DNA of 64,000 bases from Hymenobacter sp. BRD67 (GCF_013256425.1 NZ_CP053904.1:2604001-2668000); one strand, 5' to 3'; shown: positions 10,125 through 19,098, counted from the stretch's first letter. Made by a program: numbers and translations. The notes: generated from the sequence alone by a model not told the origin.

Positions 10125-10994
10125 TTAACTCACGATTCGTTGGGCGTGGGTATAAATATTAAACCGCTCGTTGCGCACAAAGCCCAGCAACGTCAGGCCA
10201 AACTCTTCGGCCGCCTCCACGGCCAGACTGCTGGGTGCTCCCACCGCCGCCAGAATGGCCACGCCCGCCACCGCGGCTTTCTGCACCAGCTCGAAGCTGG
10301 CCCGGCCACTTACCAGCATAATACACTGGTGTAAAGGCACCTGATTAGCAAGTAAAGCAGCGCCCACCACTTTATCAAAGGCATTGTGGCGGCCTACGTC
10401 CTCGCGTACGAGCAGCAGCTCGCCCGCCGCCGCGAAAAGCGCCGTGGCATGCAGGCCGCCGGTTTGCTCAAATACCCGTTGGGCCGCCCGCTGCCGCTCG
10501 GGCAGCGCATGAATAATTGCGGCCGAAACTCGTGGGCTATCGGCGGGGGCCGGCACCGGGCAGCTTTCGGCCCGCACGGCTTCGATGCTTGTTTTGCCGC
10601 ACACGCCGCAGCTGGAAGTAGTATAAAAGTGTCGCTCCAGGCGGTTGAGCTCCACTACCACGCCGGGTGCCAGCTCGGCCCGTATAACGTTGCCGCGCTC
10701 TTTGGGGCGGCGCGGGTCGGCCTGATGCTCAATGCCCGTCAGGTCGGCGGCCCGCTGCACAACCCCCTCGCTCAGCAGGAAGCCGGCCACCAACTCCGCA
10801 TCGTGGCCGGGAGTGCGCATAGTCACGGCCAGCGTATGTTGCTGACGTTGCCCCAATGGGCCGTAACCCAAGCTTATTTCGAGCGGCGCCTCTACAGCCA
10901 GCAGGTCAGTAGCAGCCGCAATGGCAGCACCAACCACGCGCTGTACGGTGGTGCGCTCGGCACTGGCGGTTGATGGCGGCTGAATACGTAGCAT
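10125..10994 (-). CDS. fdhD: Formate dehydrogenase accessory sulfurtransferase FdhD
   Basis: FdhD passes sulfur from a cysteine desulfurase to the Mo-cofactor so that formate dehydrogenase becomes active. The sequence shows EAPLEISLGY, TPGHDAELVAGFLLSEGV, the redox motif SSCGVCGK with two conserved Cys, VREDVGRHNAFDKVVG and LVSGRASFELVQKAA, all family hallmarks. I chose the ATG at 10994 (MLRIQPPS); the frame is open to 11039, but the extra 15 residues look unrelated. At 289 residues it is of normal length. It is first in the minus-strand run fdhD, DUF7009-like, FdhF/YdeP-type oxidoreductase, antiporter, small subunit. Confidence 0.93.
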   Translation of the reverse strand: MLRIQPPSTASAERTTVQRVVGAAIAAATDLLAVEAPLEISLGYGPLGQRQQHTLAVTMRTPGHDAELVAGFLLSEGVVQRAADLTGIEHQADPRRPKERGNVIRAELAPGVVVELNRLERHFYTTSSCGVCGKTSIEAVRAESCPVPAPADSPRVSAAIIHALPERQRAAQRVFEQTGGLHATALFAAAGELLLVREDVGRHNAFDKVVGAALLANQVPLHQCIMLVSGRASFELVQKAAVAGVAILAAVGAPSSLAVEAAEEFGLTLLGFVRNERFNIYTHAQRIVS

Positions 10995-11098
10995 GAGCAG
11001 AGCGGTGCAAGTAACTACACCATCTGCTTGACCATGCAACCGGCTCTATTGTTCGGCTGCCGGCCCCGAAATACCGCGCCGAACTTATGACGAGCAGT

Positions 11099-12211
11099 TT
11101 ATTTTTCCTGCAAATACTTTACCATCAGCACTGCGGCTTGCATGGCCGCGCTGTGCTGACCGAGCTTCTGGCGCAGCTCGGCATAGCCACTTCTCTGCCG
11201 GGCAATGTACGCCTCATCCGTTAGCAGGCGCTTAAGCTCATCGAGCAGGTTGCGGGCGGTAAAATTGCCTTGGATAAACTCTGCCACCACTGCGCGGCCC
11301 ACAATAAGATTAACCAGTGAGATATAAGGGACCTTGATAAGTGCCTTACTCACCAGGTACGTGAGGCCGCTGGTGCGGTAGCACACTACCTGCGGCACGC
11401 CAAACAGTGCCGTTTCGAGGGTGGCCGTGCCGCTGGTAACAAGGGCGGCGCTGGCGCGACTCAACAAATCGAAGGCCTGGTCGAATACCAACTTAATGCC
11501 ATTGCGCTCAAAGTGTTGGTAATAAACCCGGTCGAGGTTGCTTACGCCGGCAACCACAAACTGATATTCCTGAAAGGCGGGCAGCACGGCCAGCATCTCG
11601 TGCAGCATCTCCTCTATTTCCTGCTTGCGCGAGCCGGGCAGCACGGCAATAATCCTGCGCTTGGGGTCGAGGCCATGCTGCGCTATAAAGCCGGGGTCGG
11701 GCCGAAAGGCGGCTACCTGGTCGGCCGTCGGGTTGCCGATATAGTCTACCTTATACTCGAAGCGCTGATAAAACTCCTCCTCGAAAGGCAGGATGACAAA
11801 CATGCGGTCAACGTAGGCTTTTATCTTTTCGCCCCGGCTCTGATTCCAGGCCCATATCTTAGGCGATATATAGTAAAAAACATTTATTCCTTGCCCTTTG
11901 GCAAATTGCGCCATCCGCAGATTAAATCCGCCGTAATCTACCAAAACGAGTACATCGGGCTGGTACGCCAGGATATCACGTTGGCAATCTTTGAGATACC
12001 TCCTAAATTTGAGCAGGCTGGTGGCCGCTTCCACAAAGCCCATCACGGCCAGGTCGCGGTAATGGCGCACCAGCTGCCCGCCTTCGGCCTGCATGAGGTC
12101 GCCGCCCCAGTACCGAAAATCGGCAGCCGGGTCCTGGGCCTTTAGCTCGTGCAGCAAGTGGGCAGCATGGGTATCGCCGGAGCGCTCGCCCGCAATGAGG
12201 TAGTATTTCAT
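11099..12211 (-). CDS. lpxB: Lipid-A-disaccharide synthase
   Basis: This is a peripheral membrane glycosyltransferase joining UDP-diacylglucosamine and lipid X to form lipid A disaccharide. 370 residues, full length. Visible family motifs: AGERSGDTHAAHLL at the N-terminus, DYGGFNLRMA, YYISPKIWAWNQSR, GNPTADQV, AVLPGSRKQEIEEML and LVTSGTATLETALFGVPQVV. There is no operon partner in the window: fdhD is downstream with only 60 bases of gap, and queD is upstream. Its presence shows a lipid A-containing outer membrane, in line with hldD and gmhA elsewhere in the window. Confidence 0.96.
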   Translation of the reverse strand: MKYYLIAGERSGDTHAAHLLHELKAQDPAADFRYWGGDLMQAEGGQLVRHYRDLAVMGFVEAATSLLKFRRYLKDCQRDILAYQPDVLVLVDYGGFNLRMAQFAKGQGINVFYYISPKIWAWNQSRGEKIKAYVDRMFVILPFEEEFYQRFEYKVDYIGNPTADQVAAFRPDPGFIAQHGLDPKRRIIAVLPGSRKQEIEEMLHEMLAVLPAFQEYQFVVAGVSNLDRVYYQHFERNGIKLVFDQAFDLLSRASAALVTSGTATLETALFGVPQVVCYRTSGLTYLVSKALIKVPYISLVNLIVGRAVVAEFIQGNFTARNLLDELKRLLTDEAYIARQRSGYAELRQKLGQHSAAMQAAVLMVKYLQEK

Positions 12212-12313
12212 TAGGTAATTTATGAGCTAAGAAGAGAGAACCACGAACTGCTGCATACGCTCCGGCGCCATTGGTGGGCTCAATTCGTGCTTCTCTTACG
12301 CGTCATTTCGGCA

Positions 12314-12727
12314 TTAGCCGAAGTATTCCACCGAATTGCGGGGCGTTTCGTAGATTTTGATGCAGTGCAGCTGCGCCGGCGTAATAGCGGGCAGCTCGCG
12401 CGCCAGAATCTGCCAAAAGGCGACGGCCAGGTTTTCGGTGCTGGCAAGCTGGCCGTGCAGAAAAGGCACGTCGAGGTTGAGGTTTTTGTGGTCTACCTGC
12501 TCGGTAATATGCTGGCGGATAAGGTCGCTGAGGGCCTTAAGGTCTACTACAAAACCGGTGTCGGGATCGGGCTGGCCTTTCACGGTCACAATCATCTCGT
12601 AGTTGTGGCCGTGCCAGTTTTCGTTGGCGCAGGGGCCAAATACCTCCGCATTGCGCTCCGGGCTCCAGGTGGGGTTGTAGAGCTTGTGGGCAGCATTAAA
12701 GTGCTCGCGGCGGCTAACGTATAGCAT
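12314..12727 (-). CDS. queD: 6-carboxytetrahydropterin synthase QueD / 6-pyruvoyl-tetrahydropterin synthase family
   Basis: 137 residues from the ATG at 12727 (MLYVSRREHFNAAHKL). The zinc ligands are in HFNAAHKL and NWHGHNYEMIV, with the catalytic region FGPCANENWHGH; TGFVVDLKALSDLI and SVEYFG are also typical. The family converts dihydroneopterin triphosphate to 6-carboxytetrahydropterin for queuosine synthesis. The frame stays open upstream to 13042 through the end of the permease gene, but that stretch is unrelated. No other queuosine gene is close by, so a PTPS-type role cannot be excluded. Confidence 0.92.
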   Translation of the reverse strand: MLYVSRREHFNAAHKLYNPTWSPERNAEVFGPCANENWHGHNYEMIVTVKGQPDPDTGFVVDLKALSDLIRQHITEQVDHKNLNLDVPFLHGQLASTENLAVAFWQILARELPAITPAQLHCIKIYETPRNSVEYFG

Positions 12728-12807
12728 GGTCTTGGGTGTCAGTGGGCAGTTGTTAGTTGCCCGTATCGTTTTGCGCAGCCTGACAACTGACAACCACTCA
12801 CTGACAA

Positions 12808-13812
12808 CTAAAAACTCTTTTTTCTTAGCAAAGATACAAAAAAAGGCACCCCTAGCAGGGCTGTCACCAAGCCCACGGGCAAGCCGGCGGGCGGGTAAAG
12901 CAGCCGAGCCAGCAGGTCGCAGGCCAGTAGGAAGCCCCCGCCCAGCACCGCACAAAATGCCAGATTGAGCCGCCCCGTAGTGCCCAGCAGGCCGCGCGTG
13001 AGGTGTGGCACCACCAGCCCCACGAAGCCCACCGGGCCACACAGCGCCACTACGCCGCCCGTGAGGGCCGCTACGAGCGCTAGCACTATCCAGCGCAGGC
13101 GCGCCACCGGCAAGCCCAGCGCATGGGCGCGCTCCTCACCCAGCAAGAGCAGGTTGAGGTCTTTCTGCAAAAAAACCAGCAAGCCCAGGCTACCCGCCAG
13201 CACGGCCGCCGGGTAGCCCAGCACCGGCCAGCCTGCCCGCTCAAAAGACCCAAACGCCCAAAAAACCACGGCCTGCAGGTTGCCCTGGTCGGCTTTCAGA
13301 AACGTGATGAGCGAGCCCACCGCAGCGGCCAGCGCGCCCACGGCCACGCCGCCCAGCAGCAGCGGCGCGGGCAGCACCCGCCCGCGCCGCGAGCCAATGG
13401 CCACTACCAGTAGTGTGGCCAGCAGGCCGCCCGCCAGCGCAGCCAGCGGCGGCAGATACAGCCCGCCCAGGGTGAGGGCTGGAAAAAACAGGTAGGTCAC
13501 AATGGCCCCCAGCGAGGCCCCAGAGGCTGTACCCAGCAGGTAGGGGTCGGCCAGCGGGTTGGTGACCAGGGTTTGCAGCAGGTACCCACTGAGCGCCAGG
13601 CTGGCCCCCGCCAGCCAGGCCAGTAACAGCCGCGGCAACCGCAGCTGCACCAGCACCAGCTGGGCCGGGTCGGTGGGGTCATATTGGCGTAGCGCCTTGA
13701 TGATAAAAGCGTAGCTGGTGGCATAGGAGCCTACGCGCAGCCCCAGCAGCAGCAGCAGCAGCGTAAGCAGGCTACCCGCCAGCAGCCAGCGGCCAGGGTG
13801 AGTGCGCGGCAT
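12808..13812 (-). CDS. FecCD/BtuC-type ABC transporter permease
   Basis: 334 residues with about ten membrane segments. Family features: LPRLLLAWLAGASLALSG, QTLVTNPLADPYLLGTASGA, GERAHALGL (the loop contacting the ATPase) and GFVGLVVPHLTR. It moves cobalamin or ferric siderophore across the inner membrane. It directly follows the binding-protein gene (2 bases between them), so the two form an operon. The ATPase gene is not present downstream, where queD follows after 80 bases, so it must be encoded elsewhere. Substrate unresolved between B12 and iron-chelate. Confidence 0.92.
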   Translation of the reverse strand: MPRTHPGRWLLAGSLLTLLLLLLGLRVGSYATSYAFIIKALRQYDPTDPAQLVLVQLRLPRLLLAWLAGASLALSGYLLQTLVTNPLADPYLLGTASGASLGAIVTYLFFPALTLGGLYLPPLAALAGGLLATLLVVAIGSRRGRVLPAPLLLGGVAVGALAAAVGSLITFLKADQGNLQAVVFWAFGSFERAGWPVLGYPAAVLAGSLGLLVFLQKDLNLLLLGEERAHALGLPVARLRWIVLALVAALTGGVVALCGPVGFVGLVVPHLTRGLLGTTGRLNLAFCAVLGGGFLLACDLLARLLYPPAGLPVGLVTALLGVPFFVSLLRKKSF

Positions 13813-13814
13813 GG

Positions 13815-14705
13815 CTAGCGGCTTAGGAGGGTTTGTAGCTCGCGCACGGCTTCTACTATGCGGGGACTGGGGCGTTGCAACAGGTTGGGAGTGGTAGCAT
13901 ACACGCGCCGGGCCTGGCAGGCGCGGGTTTGGCGCAGCTCGGGGTAGTTTTTGAAAAATGTGCTGTCCATTTTGCCCAGGCTGCCGCCCAGCATTACCTC
14001 GGGGTTTAGCCGCAGGATATACTCCCGCGTGAGGGCCGGAAACGGCTGGGCAAAGGTGTCGCGCACCGCATTTTGCCCGCCGGCCAGCCGCACCATATCC
14101 GTAAATAGCGTATTCCGGCCATATACGTAAATCGGGTCGCTCGAAACCAGCGCCAGCACCGTAGGGCGGTGGGCCGGCGCGGGTGCCGTGGCCAGCTGGT
14201 TTAGCTGCGCTTGCAGCGAATCGGTGAGCTGGCGGGCCTGGGCAGGGCGGCCCAGCAACCGGCCCAGGTCGTTGATACCGCGCAGCACGTCGGCTACGGT
14301 ACGGTATTTCTGATAATAAACCGGAATGCCCAGCTGCTGTAGGCGAGCAGCGGCATCGGGAGGCGTCATGCCTTCCAGCGTAAACACTACGTCGGGGCGC
14401 AGGGCTACCAGCCGCTCCAGGTCGAGCGGATAAGAATTTACCAGCGGCTTGTGACGCACCGCGGCCGGGTAGTCATCGGCCTGCGTGCGGGCGATGATAG
14501 TGGCCGTATCGGCCACGGCGTACAGCATCTCGGTGAGACTGGGCACCAGGGCCAGCACGCGGCGCGGGCGCACGGGCAGCGTCAGGGGCCGGCCCAGGTC
14601 ATCATGCACGGCTACAGTGCCAGCGGCCGCACTCAGGGGCTTATTTTCGGGCTGGCAGGCTAGCAGCCCGGCCAGTAGTCCACTTAGAAGAAGCGAAACG
14701 CGCAT
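13815..14705 (-). CDS. Periplasmic binding lipoprotein of a BtuF/FepB-type ABC importer
   Basis: 296 residues from the ATG at 14705. The start MRVSLLLSGLLAGLLAC is a lipoprotein signal with the lipobox LLAC, so the protein is anchored to a membrane. The body is a helical-backbone binding protein (VLALVPSLTEMLYAV, ALRPDVVFTLEG, LVSSDPIYVYG, LNPEVMLGGSLG). BtuF-like spacing suggests cobalamin, but heme or siderophore is possible. The frame is open to 14804, but the extra 33 residues lie in the divergent promoter region and were left out. A TACCTTTG box (minus strand, 14711-14718) lies six bases before the start. Confidence 0.88.
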   Translation of the reverse strand: MRVSLLLSGLLAGLLACQPENKPLSAAAGTVAVHDDLGRPLTLPVRPRRVLALVPSLTEMLYAVADTATIIARTQADDYPAAVRHKPLVNSYPLDLERLVALRPDVVFTLEGMTPPDAAARLQQLGIPVYYQKYRTVADVLRGINDLGRLLGRPAQARQLTDSLQAQLNQLATAPAPAHRPTVLALVSSDPIYVYGRNTLFTDMVRLAGGQNAVRDTFAQPFPALTREYILRLNPEVMLGGSLGKMDSTFFKNYPELRQTRACQARRVYATTPNLLQRPSPRIVEAVRELQTLLSR

Positions 14706-14809
14706 GGCGGCAAAGGTAGCCAGCGGTTGCAAGGCCCTACCTTTAAGGCCAGATTTCGTTTGCCTTGCAGCTGATAGCCAACCGCCGTCAGCCATCAGCC
14801 ACAACCCCT

Positions 14810-15778
14810 ATGATAGTCGTAACCGGAGCCGCCGGCTTCATCGCCAGCTGCCTTGTCTCCCGCCTCAACGCCGCCAATTTCAATGATATCGTGGTGGTCG
14901 ATAATTTCGCCGTCGAAAAAAAGCTCCCCAATATCCGGGGCAAAAAGCTGCGCGAGTACGTCGACCGCGAAGAGTTTTTTCCGTGGCTCGACGCCCACCA
15001 CGAGCAGGTGGAGTTCGTTTTTCACCTTGGCGCCCGCACCGATACCACCGAGCAGGACCCCGCCATCTTCGATTTGCTCAACCTCAACTACAGCAAGCAG
15101 ATGTGGGAGGCCTGCGTGCGCTACAACCTGCCGCTGGTGTATGCCAGCAGCGGGGCCACCTACGGCGACGGCCGCCTCGGCTACTCCGACCAGGACGATG
15201 CCCTGCCCCAGCAGCTGCGCCCACTCAACCCCTACGGCGACTCCAAAAACGACTTCGATAAGTGGGCCCTGGCCCAGGAGCAGAAGCCTTACTTCTGGGC
15301 GGGGCTGAAGTTCTTCAACGTGTACGGCCCCAATGAGTACCACAAGGGCCGCATGGCCTCGGTTATCCTACACGCCTTCCGCCAGATAAAGGAAAACGGC
15401 AGCATGCAGCTTTTCCGCTCGCACAACCCCGCGTACGTGGACGGCGGCCAGATGCGCGACTTTGTGTACGTGAAAGACGTGGTGGAAGTATGCTACTTCC
15501 TGCTGCACCACCGCACCCACTCGGGCCTCTACAACCTCGGCACCGGCCAGGCGCGCACGTTTATGGACTTGGCCCTCAACACGTTTTCGGCAATGGGGCT
15601 GCCCGCCGATATTCGCTTTCGCGATACGCCCGAGGATATCCGCGACACCTACCAGTACTTCACCGAGGCCGATATGCGCAAGCTGCGCAGCATCGGCTAC
15701 GACCGGCCTTTTGCATCGCTGGAGGAAGGCATCCGCGACTACGTGCAGGGGTATCTGGCAGCAGGCTCTTATTATTAA
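14810..15778 (+). CDS. hldD: ADP-L-glycero-D-manno-heptose-6-epimerase
   Basis: 322 residues from the ATG at 14810 (MIVVTGAAGFIAS), giving the NAD(P)-binding GxxGxxx motif at the very N-terminus. Other epimerase features: FHLGARTDTTE, YASSGATYGDG, the catalytic pair in NPYGDSKNDFD and FFNVYGPNEYHKGRMASV, which matches HldD rather than other nucleotide-sugar epimerases. It makes the heptose used in the lipopolysaccharide core, with gmhA (32549) acting earlier in the same route. It is divergent from the binding-protein gene. Confidence 0.93.
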   Translation: MIVVTGAAGFIASCLVSRLNAANFNDIVVVDNFAVEKKLPNIRGKKLREYVDREEFFPWLDAHHEQVEFVFHLGARTDTTEQDPAIFDLLNLNYSKQMWEACVRYNLPLVYASSGATYGDGRLGYSDQDDALPQQLRPLNPYGDSKNDFDKWALAQEQKPYFWAGLKFFNVYGPNEYHKGRMASVILHAFRQIKENGSMQLFRSHNPAYVDGGQMRDFVYVKDVVEVCYFLLHHRTHSGLYNLGTGQARTFMDLALNTFSAMGLPADIRFRDTPEDIRDTYQYFTEADMRKLRSIGYDRPFASLEEGIRDYVQGYLAAGSYY

Positions 15779-15802
15779 TACTCGTGAGTATCTGCTGGCA
15801 GC

Positions 15803-16351
15803 ATGTATGATTTGGAGTTACTCAAGCTTCATTTAGAGGCTCGTTGGGGGAAATGTACTGACCAGCTTCGTATTCCGGACCCGCATAAGAAGATACCTCT
15901 ATCTTTTCAGGTACTGGAATTTCCTCCAAGCGACGGGCATAATTTCTGGATTTATTCTACATTGGGTATGTCCATCGATATGGACGCCCATTTTATAGAG
16001 CTACACGTATTTTCTCAAAAGCAGGATAGTAGCTTAGTTGAATTACTGACAGTTACAGCATCATTCCACCGCAATGACAGCCCGCTTGGGTTACATCATA
16101 GCGTTTTCATTGGCCGACCCTGGCAGGATAATTCCTTATGTGACCACGCATTTCTCTCCTTGCCCTACCTAGACGGAGTCGAACTTGAGACTTTTGATTT
16201 TGGCGAGAATCATCTCCACAACCTTTGGCTCTTACCCATCACTGAAAAAGAGCGGGATTATAAAATGCAGCAAGGCTGGAATGCATTAGAGGAACTATTC
16301 GAAGCCAAAGGACTCTATTACTTAGACCCCAATAGAGTTTCCTGTGCATAA
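15803..16351 (+). CDS. Suppressor-of-fused (SUFU) domain protein
   Basis: 182 residues. The order of blocks (VLEFPPSDGHNFWIYSTLGMS, ELHVFSQKQDSSLVELL, FLSLPYLDG, LLPITEKERDYKMQQGWNAL) fits the bacterial SUFU family, whose members occur singly or as presumed immunity or scaffold proteins in toxin systems. Base composition is clearly lower in GC than the neighbours, and no toxin gene adjoins it. It begins 25 bases after hldD and ends in a good terminator, so it may be transcribed with hldD. Acquisition by transfer is likely; the function is not known. Confidence 0.72.
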   Translation: MYDLELLKLHLEARWGKCTDQLRIPDPHKKIPLSFQVLEFPPSDGHNFWIYSTLGMSIDMDAHFIELHVFSQKQDSSLVELLTVTASFHRNDSPLGLHHSVFIGRPWQDNSLCDHAFLSLPYLDGVELETFDFGENHLHNLWLLPITEKERDYKMQQGWNALEELFEAKGLYYLDPNRVSCA

Positions 16352-16379
16352 AAAAGGCAGACCAACTGGTCTGCCTTTT
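16350..16379. terminator. Intrinsic terminator between the SUFU and protease genes
   Basis: AAAAGGCAGACCA pairs with TGGTCTGCCTTTT around a very short loop. It is shared by the convergent SUFU gene and S41 protease gene. Confidence 0.85.
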
Positions 16380-16384
16380 CCTTT

Positions 16385-18079
16385 TTACTTCATGCCCGCC
16401 GACTTCGTCGCACTGGCCGCCCGCCCGCCCGGCTTCAGCAGCGCGGCATAGCGGTTGGGGTCGTTGAGTACCGCAATGGCAGCCTGAATATTGGGGTCAT
16501 CATCGAAGCCGGCTTCGGTACGGCCTTTCTCGTAGTAGTAGCGCGAGGCAATCTCCTCTTCCAGCAGCTCCCGGATTTCGGGCTTGAAGCGTTGCAGGTC
16601 GTTGGTTTTGTTGGCGGCCACTTTACGCTTAATAGCGTCCAGCTCCAGCTTCACGTCGTCGTAGTGCTTTTCTTCCTTCACCTTTTTGGTAAGGTCGGTC
16701 AGCGAGCGCTCAGCATCGGTGCTATAGGCCATATTCTTACCTTGCAGATACGCCACAAACTTCTGGTAGTCAGTATCTGAAAGCTTGAAATCGCGGGCCG
16801 GCGGAATCGTCGCGTGCTCGGCGTGGTAGCGGGTTGCAAAGTCAAAAAGGTAGCTTTTCTGGATGAGCACCCGCGTAATATCCGCAATCTGCCGGTCCTG
16901 AATATCAATATCGGGTGCTACGCCGCCACCGTCGTAAACCGTGCGGCCGGCCGCCGTCTTAAACGCGGTGCGCAGCGAGTCGGGAAACTTGCTCAGCGCC
17001 CCATCATCGGCCCGGTGCGAGTAGTCGATTTCCTGAATGCATCGCCCGCTTGGTATATAGTATTTTGCAGTTGTTACCTTCAGCTGCGAGTTGTAACTCA
17101 GCGGCCGGGTGGCCTGCACCAATCCTTTCCCGAAAGTGCGCTCGCCTACCAGCACGGCGCGGTCGTAGTCCTGCAACACCCCCGATACAATCTCCGAGGC
17201 CGACGCCGAGCGGTTGCTCGTGATAATGGCAATCGGAATCTGTGTATCGAGGGGCACGTCGAGCGCTTTATACGTCTTGTTCCACTCCGTCACCTTACCC
17301 TTGGTGCTTACCACATCCAGGCCTTTGTCAACGAATAGGTTAGAGATATTTACGGCCTCATTCAGCAGGCCGCCGGGGTTATCCCGGATATCAAATACAA
17401 TCTTCTTCGCGCCCTTTTCCTTGAGCTTTACCACGGCATTGCGCACCTCGCGGCCCGCATCCACGGTAAAGCCCGCCAGCTGAAAATAGCCGATATCGTT
17501 GGTCAGCATACCGTAGTAGGGCACGTTATCAACCTGAATCTTATCGCGGGTAATATCAACCGTCACCGGCTTGTCCTGGCCATAGCGGGTTACAATGAGC
17601 TTTACCAGCGAATTGGCCTGCCCTTTAAGCAGCTTGCTGATGTCGGCGTTGGTTTTTTTATCAACGTTAATGTTGTTGATAGTCAGAATCTCATCGCCGG
17701 GCAGCAGCCCAGCTTTCTGGGCCGGGTAGCCTTCGTAGGCGCTCTGGACCACGGTTTTACCGTTACGCTTCACCACTACCGCCCCAATGCCGCCGTACTG
17801 GCCGGTGGTGAGGGTGCGAAAATCCTCAATGTCGTCCTCCGGAATGTAGTTCGTGTACGGGTCGAGCGACTTGAGCATCCCGTCGATGCCCGTTTTCACG
17901 AGCTTGCCGGGCGTAATCTCGTCCACGTAATACGTATTGACTTCCTTGAAAAGCGTCGCGAAAATATCCAGATTTTTGGCTATCTCGAAGTACCGCTCGT
18001 TATCGGAAGCAGCGCGAAAGCCTGCGAGACCCAGCGTACTGAGCGCCAGCGTTGTGAGAACTTTTTTGCGGGTAGTCAT
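16385..18079 (-). CDS. S41-family C-terminal processing protease
   Basis: 564 residues with an N-terminal signal/anchor (KVLTTLALSTLGLAGF), so it is exported. A PDZ domain spans about residues 95-180 (GIGAVVVKRNGK, PAQKAGLLPGDEILTINN). The S41 catalytic domain has IVFDIRDNPGGLLNEAV, the serine in SNRSASASEIVSG (near residue 293) and the lysine in GERTFGKGLVQ. A C-terminal helical extension of about 150 residues follows, as in Bacteroidota CtpA-like proteases. It degrades or trims periplasmic proteins. It is a single gene facing the SUFU gene, with rnpA about 160 bases upstream. Confidence 0.93.
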   Translation of the reverse strand: MTTRKKVLTTLALSTLGLAGFRAASDNERYFEIAKNLDIFATLFKEVNTYYVDEITPGKLVKTGIDGMLKSLDPYTNYIPEDDIEDFRTLTTGQYGGIGAVVVKRNGKTVVQSAYEGYPAQKAGLLPGDEILTINNINVDKKTNADISKLLKGQANSLVKLIVTRYGQDKPVTVDITRDKIQVDNVPYYGMLTNDIGYFQLAGFTVDAGREVRNAVVKLKEKGAKKIVFDIRDNPGGLLNEAVNISNLFVDKGLDVVSTKGKVTEWNKTYKALDVPLDTQIPIAIITSNRSASASEIVSGVLQDYDRAVLVGERTFGKGLVQATRPLSYNSQLKVTTAKYYIPSGRCIQEIDYSHRADDGALSKFPDSLRTAFKTAAGRTVYDGGGVAPDIDIQDRQIADITRVLIQKSYLFDFATRYHAEHATIPPARDFKLSDTDYQKFVAYLQGKNMAYSTDAERSLTDLTKKVKEEKHYDDVKLELDAIKRKVAANKTNDLQRFKPEIRELLEEEIASRYYYEKGRTEAGFDDDPNIQAAIAVLNDPNRYAALLKPGGRAASATKSAGMK

Positions 18080-18241
18080 CGGGCTAAAGAATAGCTAATC
18101 AAGAATAAATCTCTGCCCTGGCTGCTAGTAGCGTGCCGCAAGGGCTCGCGGCGCTAAACTGCCGGAAAGGCCGTGCCATCCTACCGCCTTGGCAAGAAGA
18201 TGGCGCTTTTTTCTTCTTTTACTAGCGTGAAGATAGCGAAC

Positions 18242-18733
18242 CTACGGCGCGGGTTGCACCGAAGATTCTGCCAGCAAACGTTTAAGCCCGGAAATTAATT
18301 TTTTTTCTAGCAGCGGCAGCTCACTTTTTTCCTTGCCGGTGTACAGAATACCCAGCAGCGCCACCGGGTGGCCGCCTTCAGCTTCCGTGAGGCGGTGCTT
18401 ATTAAGGCGATACGCCTCCCGCAGCAGGCGCTTCAGGCGGTTGCGGTCGACGGCGCGCTTAAAGGTGCGCTTGGGCACGCTCACCAGCACCTGCGGGGCA
18501 GCAGCGGTGAGGGCGGGAGCCGGAAGCCAGGTGAGGCGGAGCGGATAAACGCCAAAAGAGGAACCCTGCTTGCTAAAAAGCTGCTCGATGAGCTTTTTGC
18601 GGCACAGGTGTTCCTCTTTCGGAAAGGTGTAAACCCTTTTCGGCGCGGTAGCGCTTGCCTCAGCCCCCGGCTCCCTCTCTGGTGCAGAAGGGGAGCCGAG
18701 CGATTGAGATTGTTCCATAAACTGAGTAGCCAA
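18242..18733 (-). CDS. rnpA: Ribonuclease P protein component
   Basis: 163 residues. The RNR signature KRAVDRNRLKRLLREAYR and the earlier block KKLIEQLFSKQGSSFGVYPLRL identify it. The protein assists the RNase P RNA in cutting the 5' leader from tRNA precursors. The first 35 residues are a polar extension not seen in short family members; a later start (for example near KRVYTFPKEEHL) is possible. It follows rpmH on the same strand by 34 bases, the usual bacterial pairing. Confidence 0.94.
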   Translation of the reverse strand: MATQFMEQSQSLGSPSAPEREPGAEASATAPKRVYTFPKEEHLCRKKLIEQLFSKQGSSFGVYPLRLTWLPAPALTAAAPQVLVSVPKRTFKRAVDRNRLKRLLREAYRLNKHRLTEAEGGHPVALLGILYTGKEKSELPLLEKKLISGLKRLLAESSVQPAP

Positions 18734-18766
18734 CAGCCATCAGCTTTGGGCTAATAGCTTAGCAGC

Positions 18767-18925
18767 CTAGCGCTTGTGACGGCCTTCGTCGGATACGGTG
18801 AGGCGCTTGCGGCCTTTGGCACGACGGCGGGCCAGCACATTGCGGCCGTTAGCGGTTTCCATACGGTTGCGGAAACCGTGCTTGTTGCGGCGCTTGCGCT
18901 GCGAGGGCTGATAGGTACGTTTCAT
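18767..18925 (-). CDS. rpmH: 50S ribosomal protein L34
   Basis: 52 residues, starting [19 protein letters not shown] and rich in Arg and Lys, with [18 protein letters not shown]. This is the classical L34 sequence with a short C-terminal tail ([11 protein letters not shown]). It forms an operon with rnpA downstream. A Bacteroidota-type promoter lies 27 bases upstream. Confidence 0.97.
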   Translation of the reverse strand: MKRTYQPSQRKRRNKHGFRNRMETANGRNVLARRRAKGRKRLTVSDEGRHKR

Positions 18926-18952
18926 GACAAGTCAAATTGCGAGTTGGGCCGG

Positions 18953-18983
18953 CAAAGGTACGAATTTAGGTTTACAATAGCAA
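18953..18983 (-). promoter_or_regulatory. Promoter of rpmH-rnpA
   Basis: On the minus strand a TTG (18983-18981) is separated by 20 bases from TACCTTTG (18960-18953). This fits the Bacteroidota TTG-N(17-23)-TAnnTTTG promoter, 27 bases before the rpmH start codon. Confidence 0.7.
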
Positions 18984-19098
18984 GGGCTGGCTCCAACAGC
19001 GTAGCCCTTCATGTAGGGGCGGGCAACTTGCCCGGCGCCAAACGGCGTATCACTCCGCCTTCCCTCTTCTAGCTTTACCTCCTGTTTCAACGCCGGCC

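Noticed and set aside
12728..13042. Open extension upstream of queD in the same frame
   Set aside because: It overlaps the end of the permease gene in another frame, contains no pterin-synthase features and would more than double the normal length.
15803..18079. A toxin-immunity or defence system around the SUFU gene
   Set aside because: The neighbours are a housekeeping epimerase gene and an S41 protease gene, and no toxin-like or effector domain is present.
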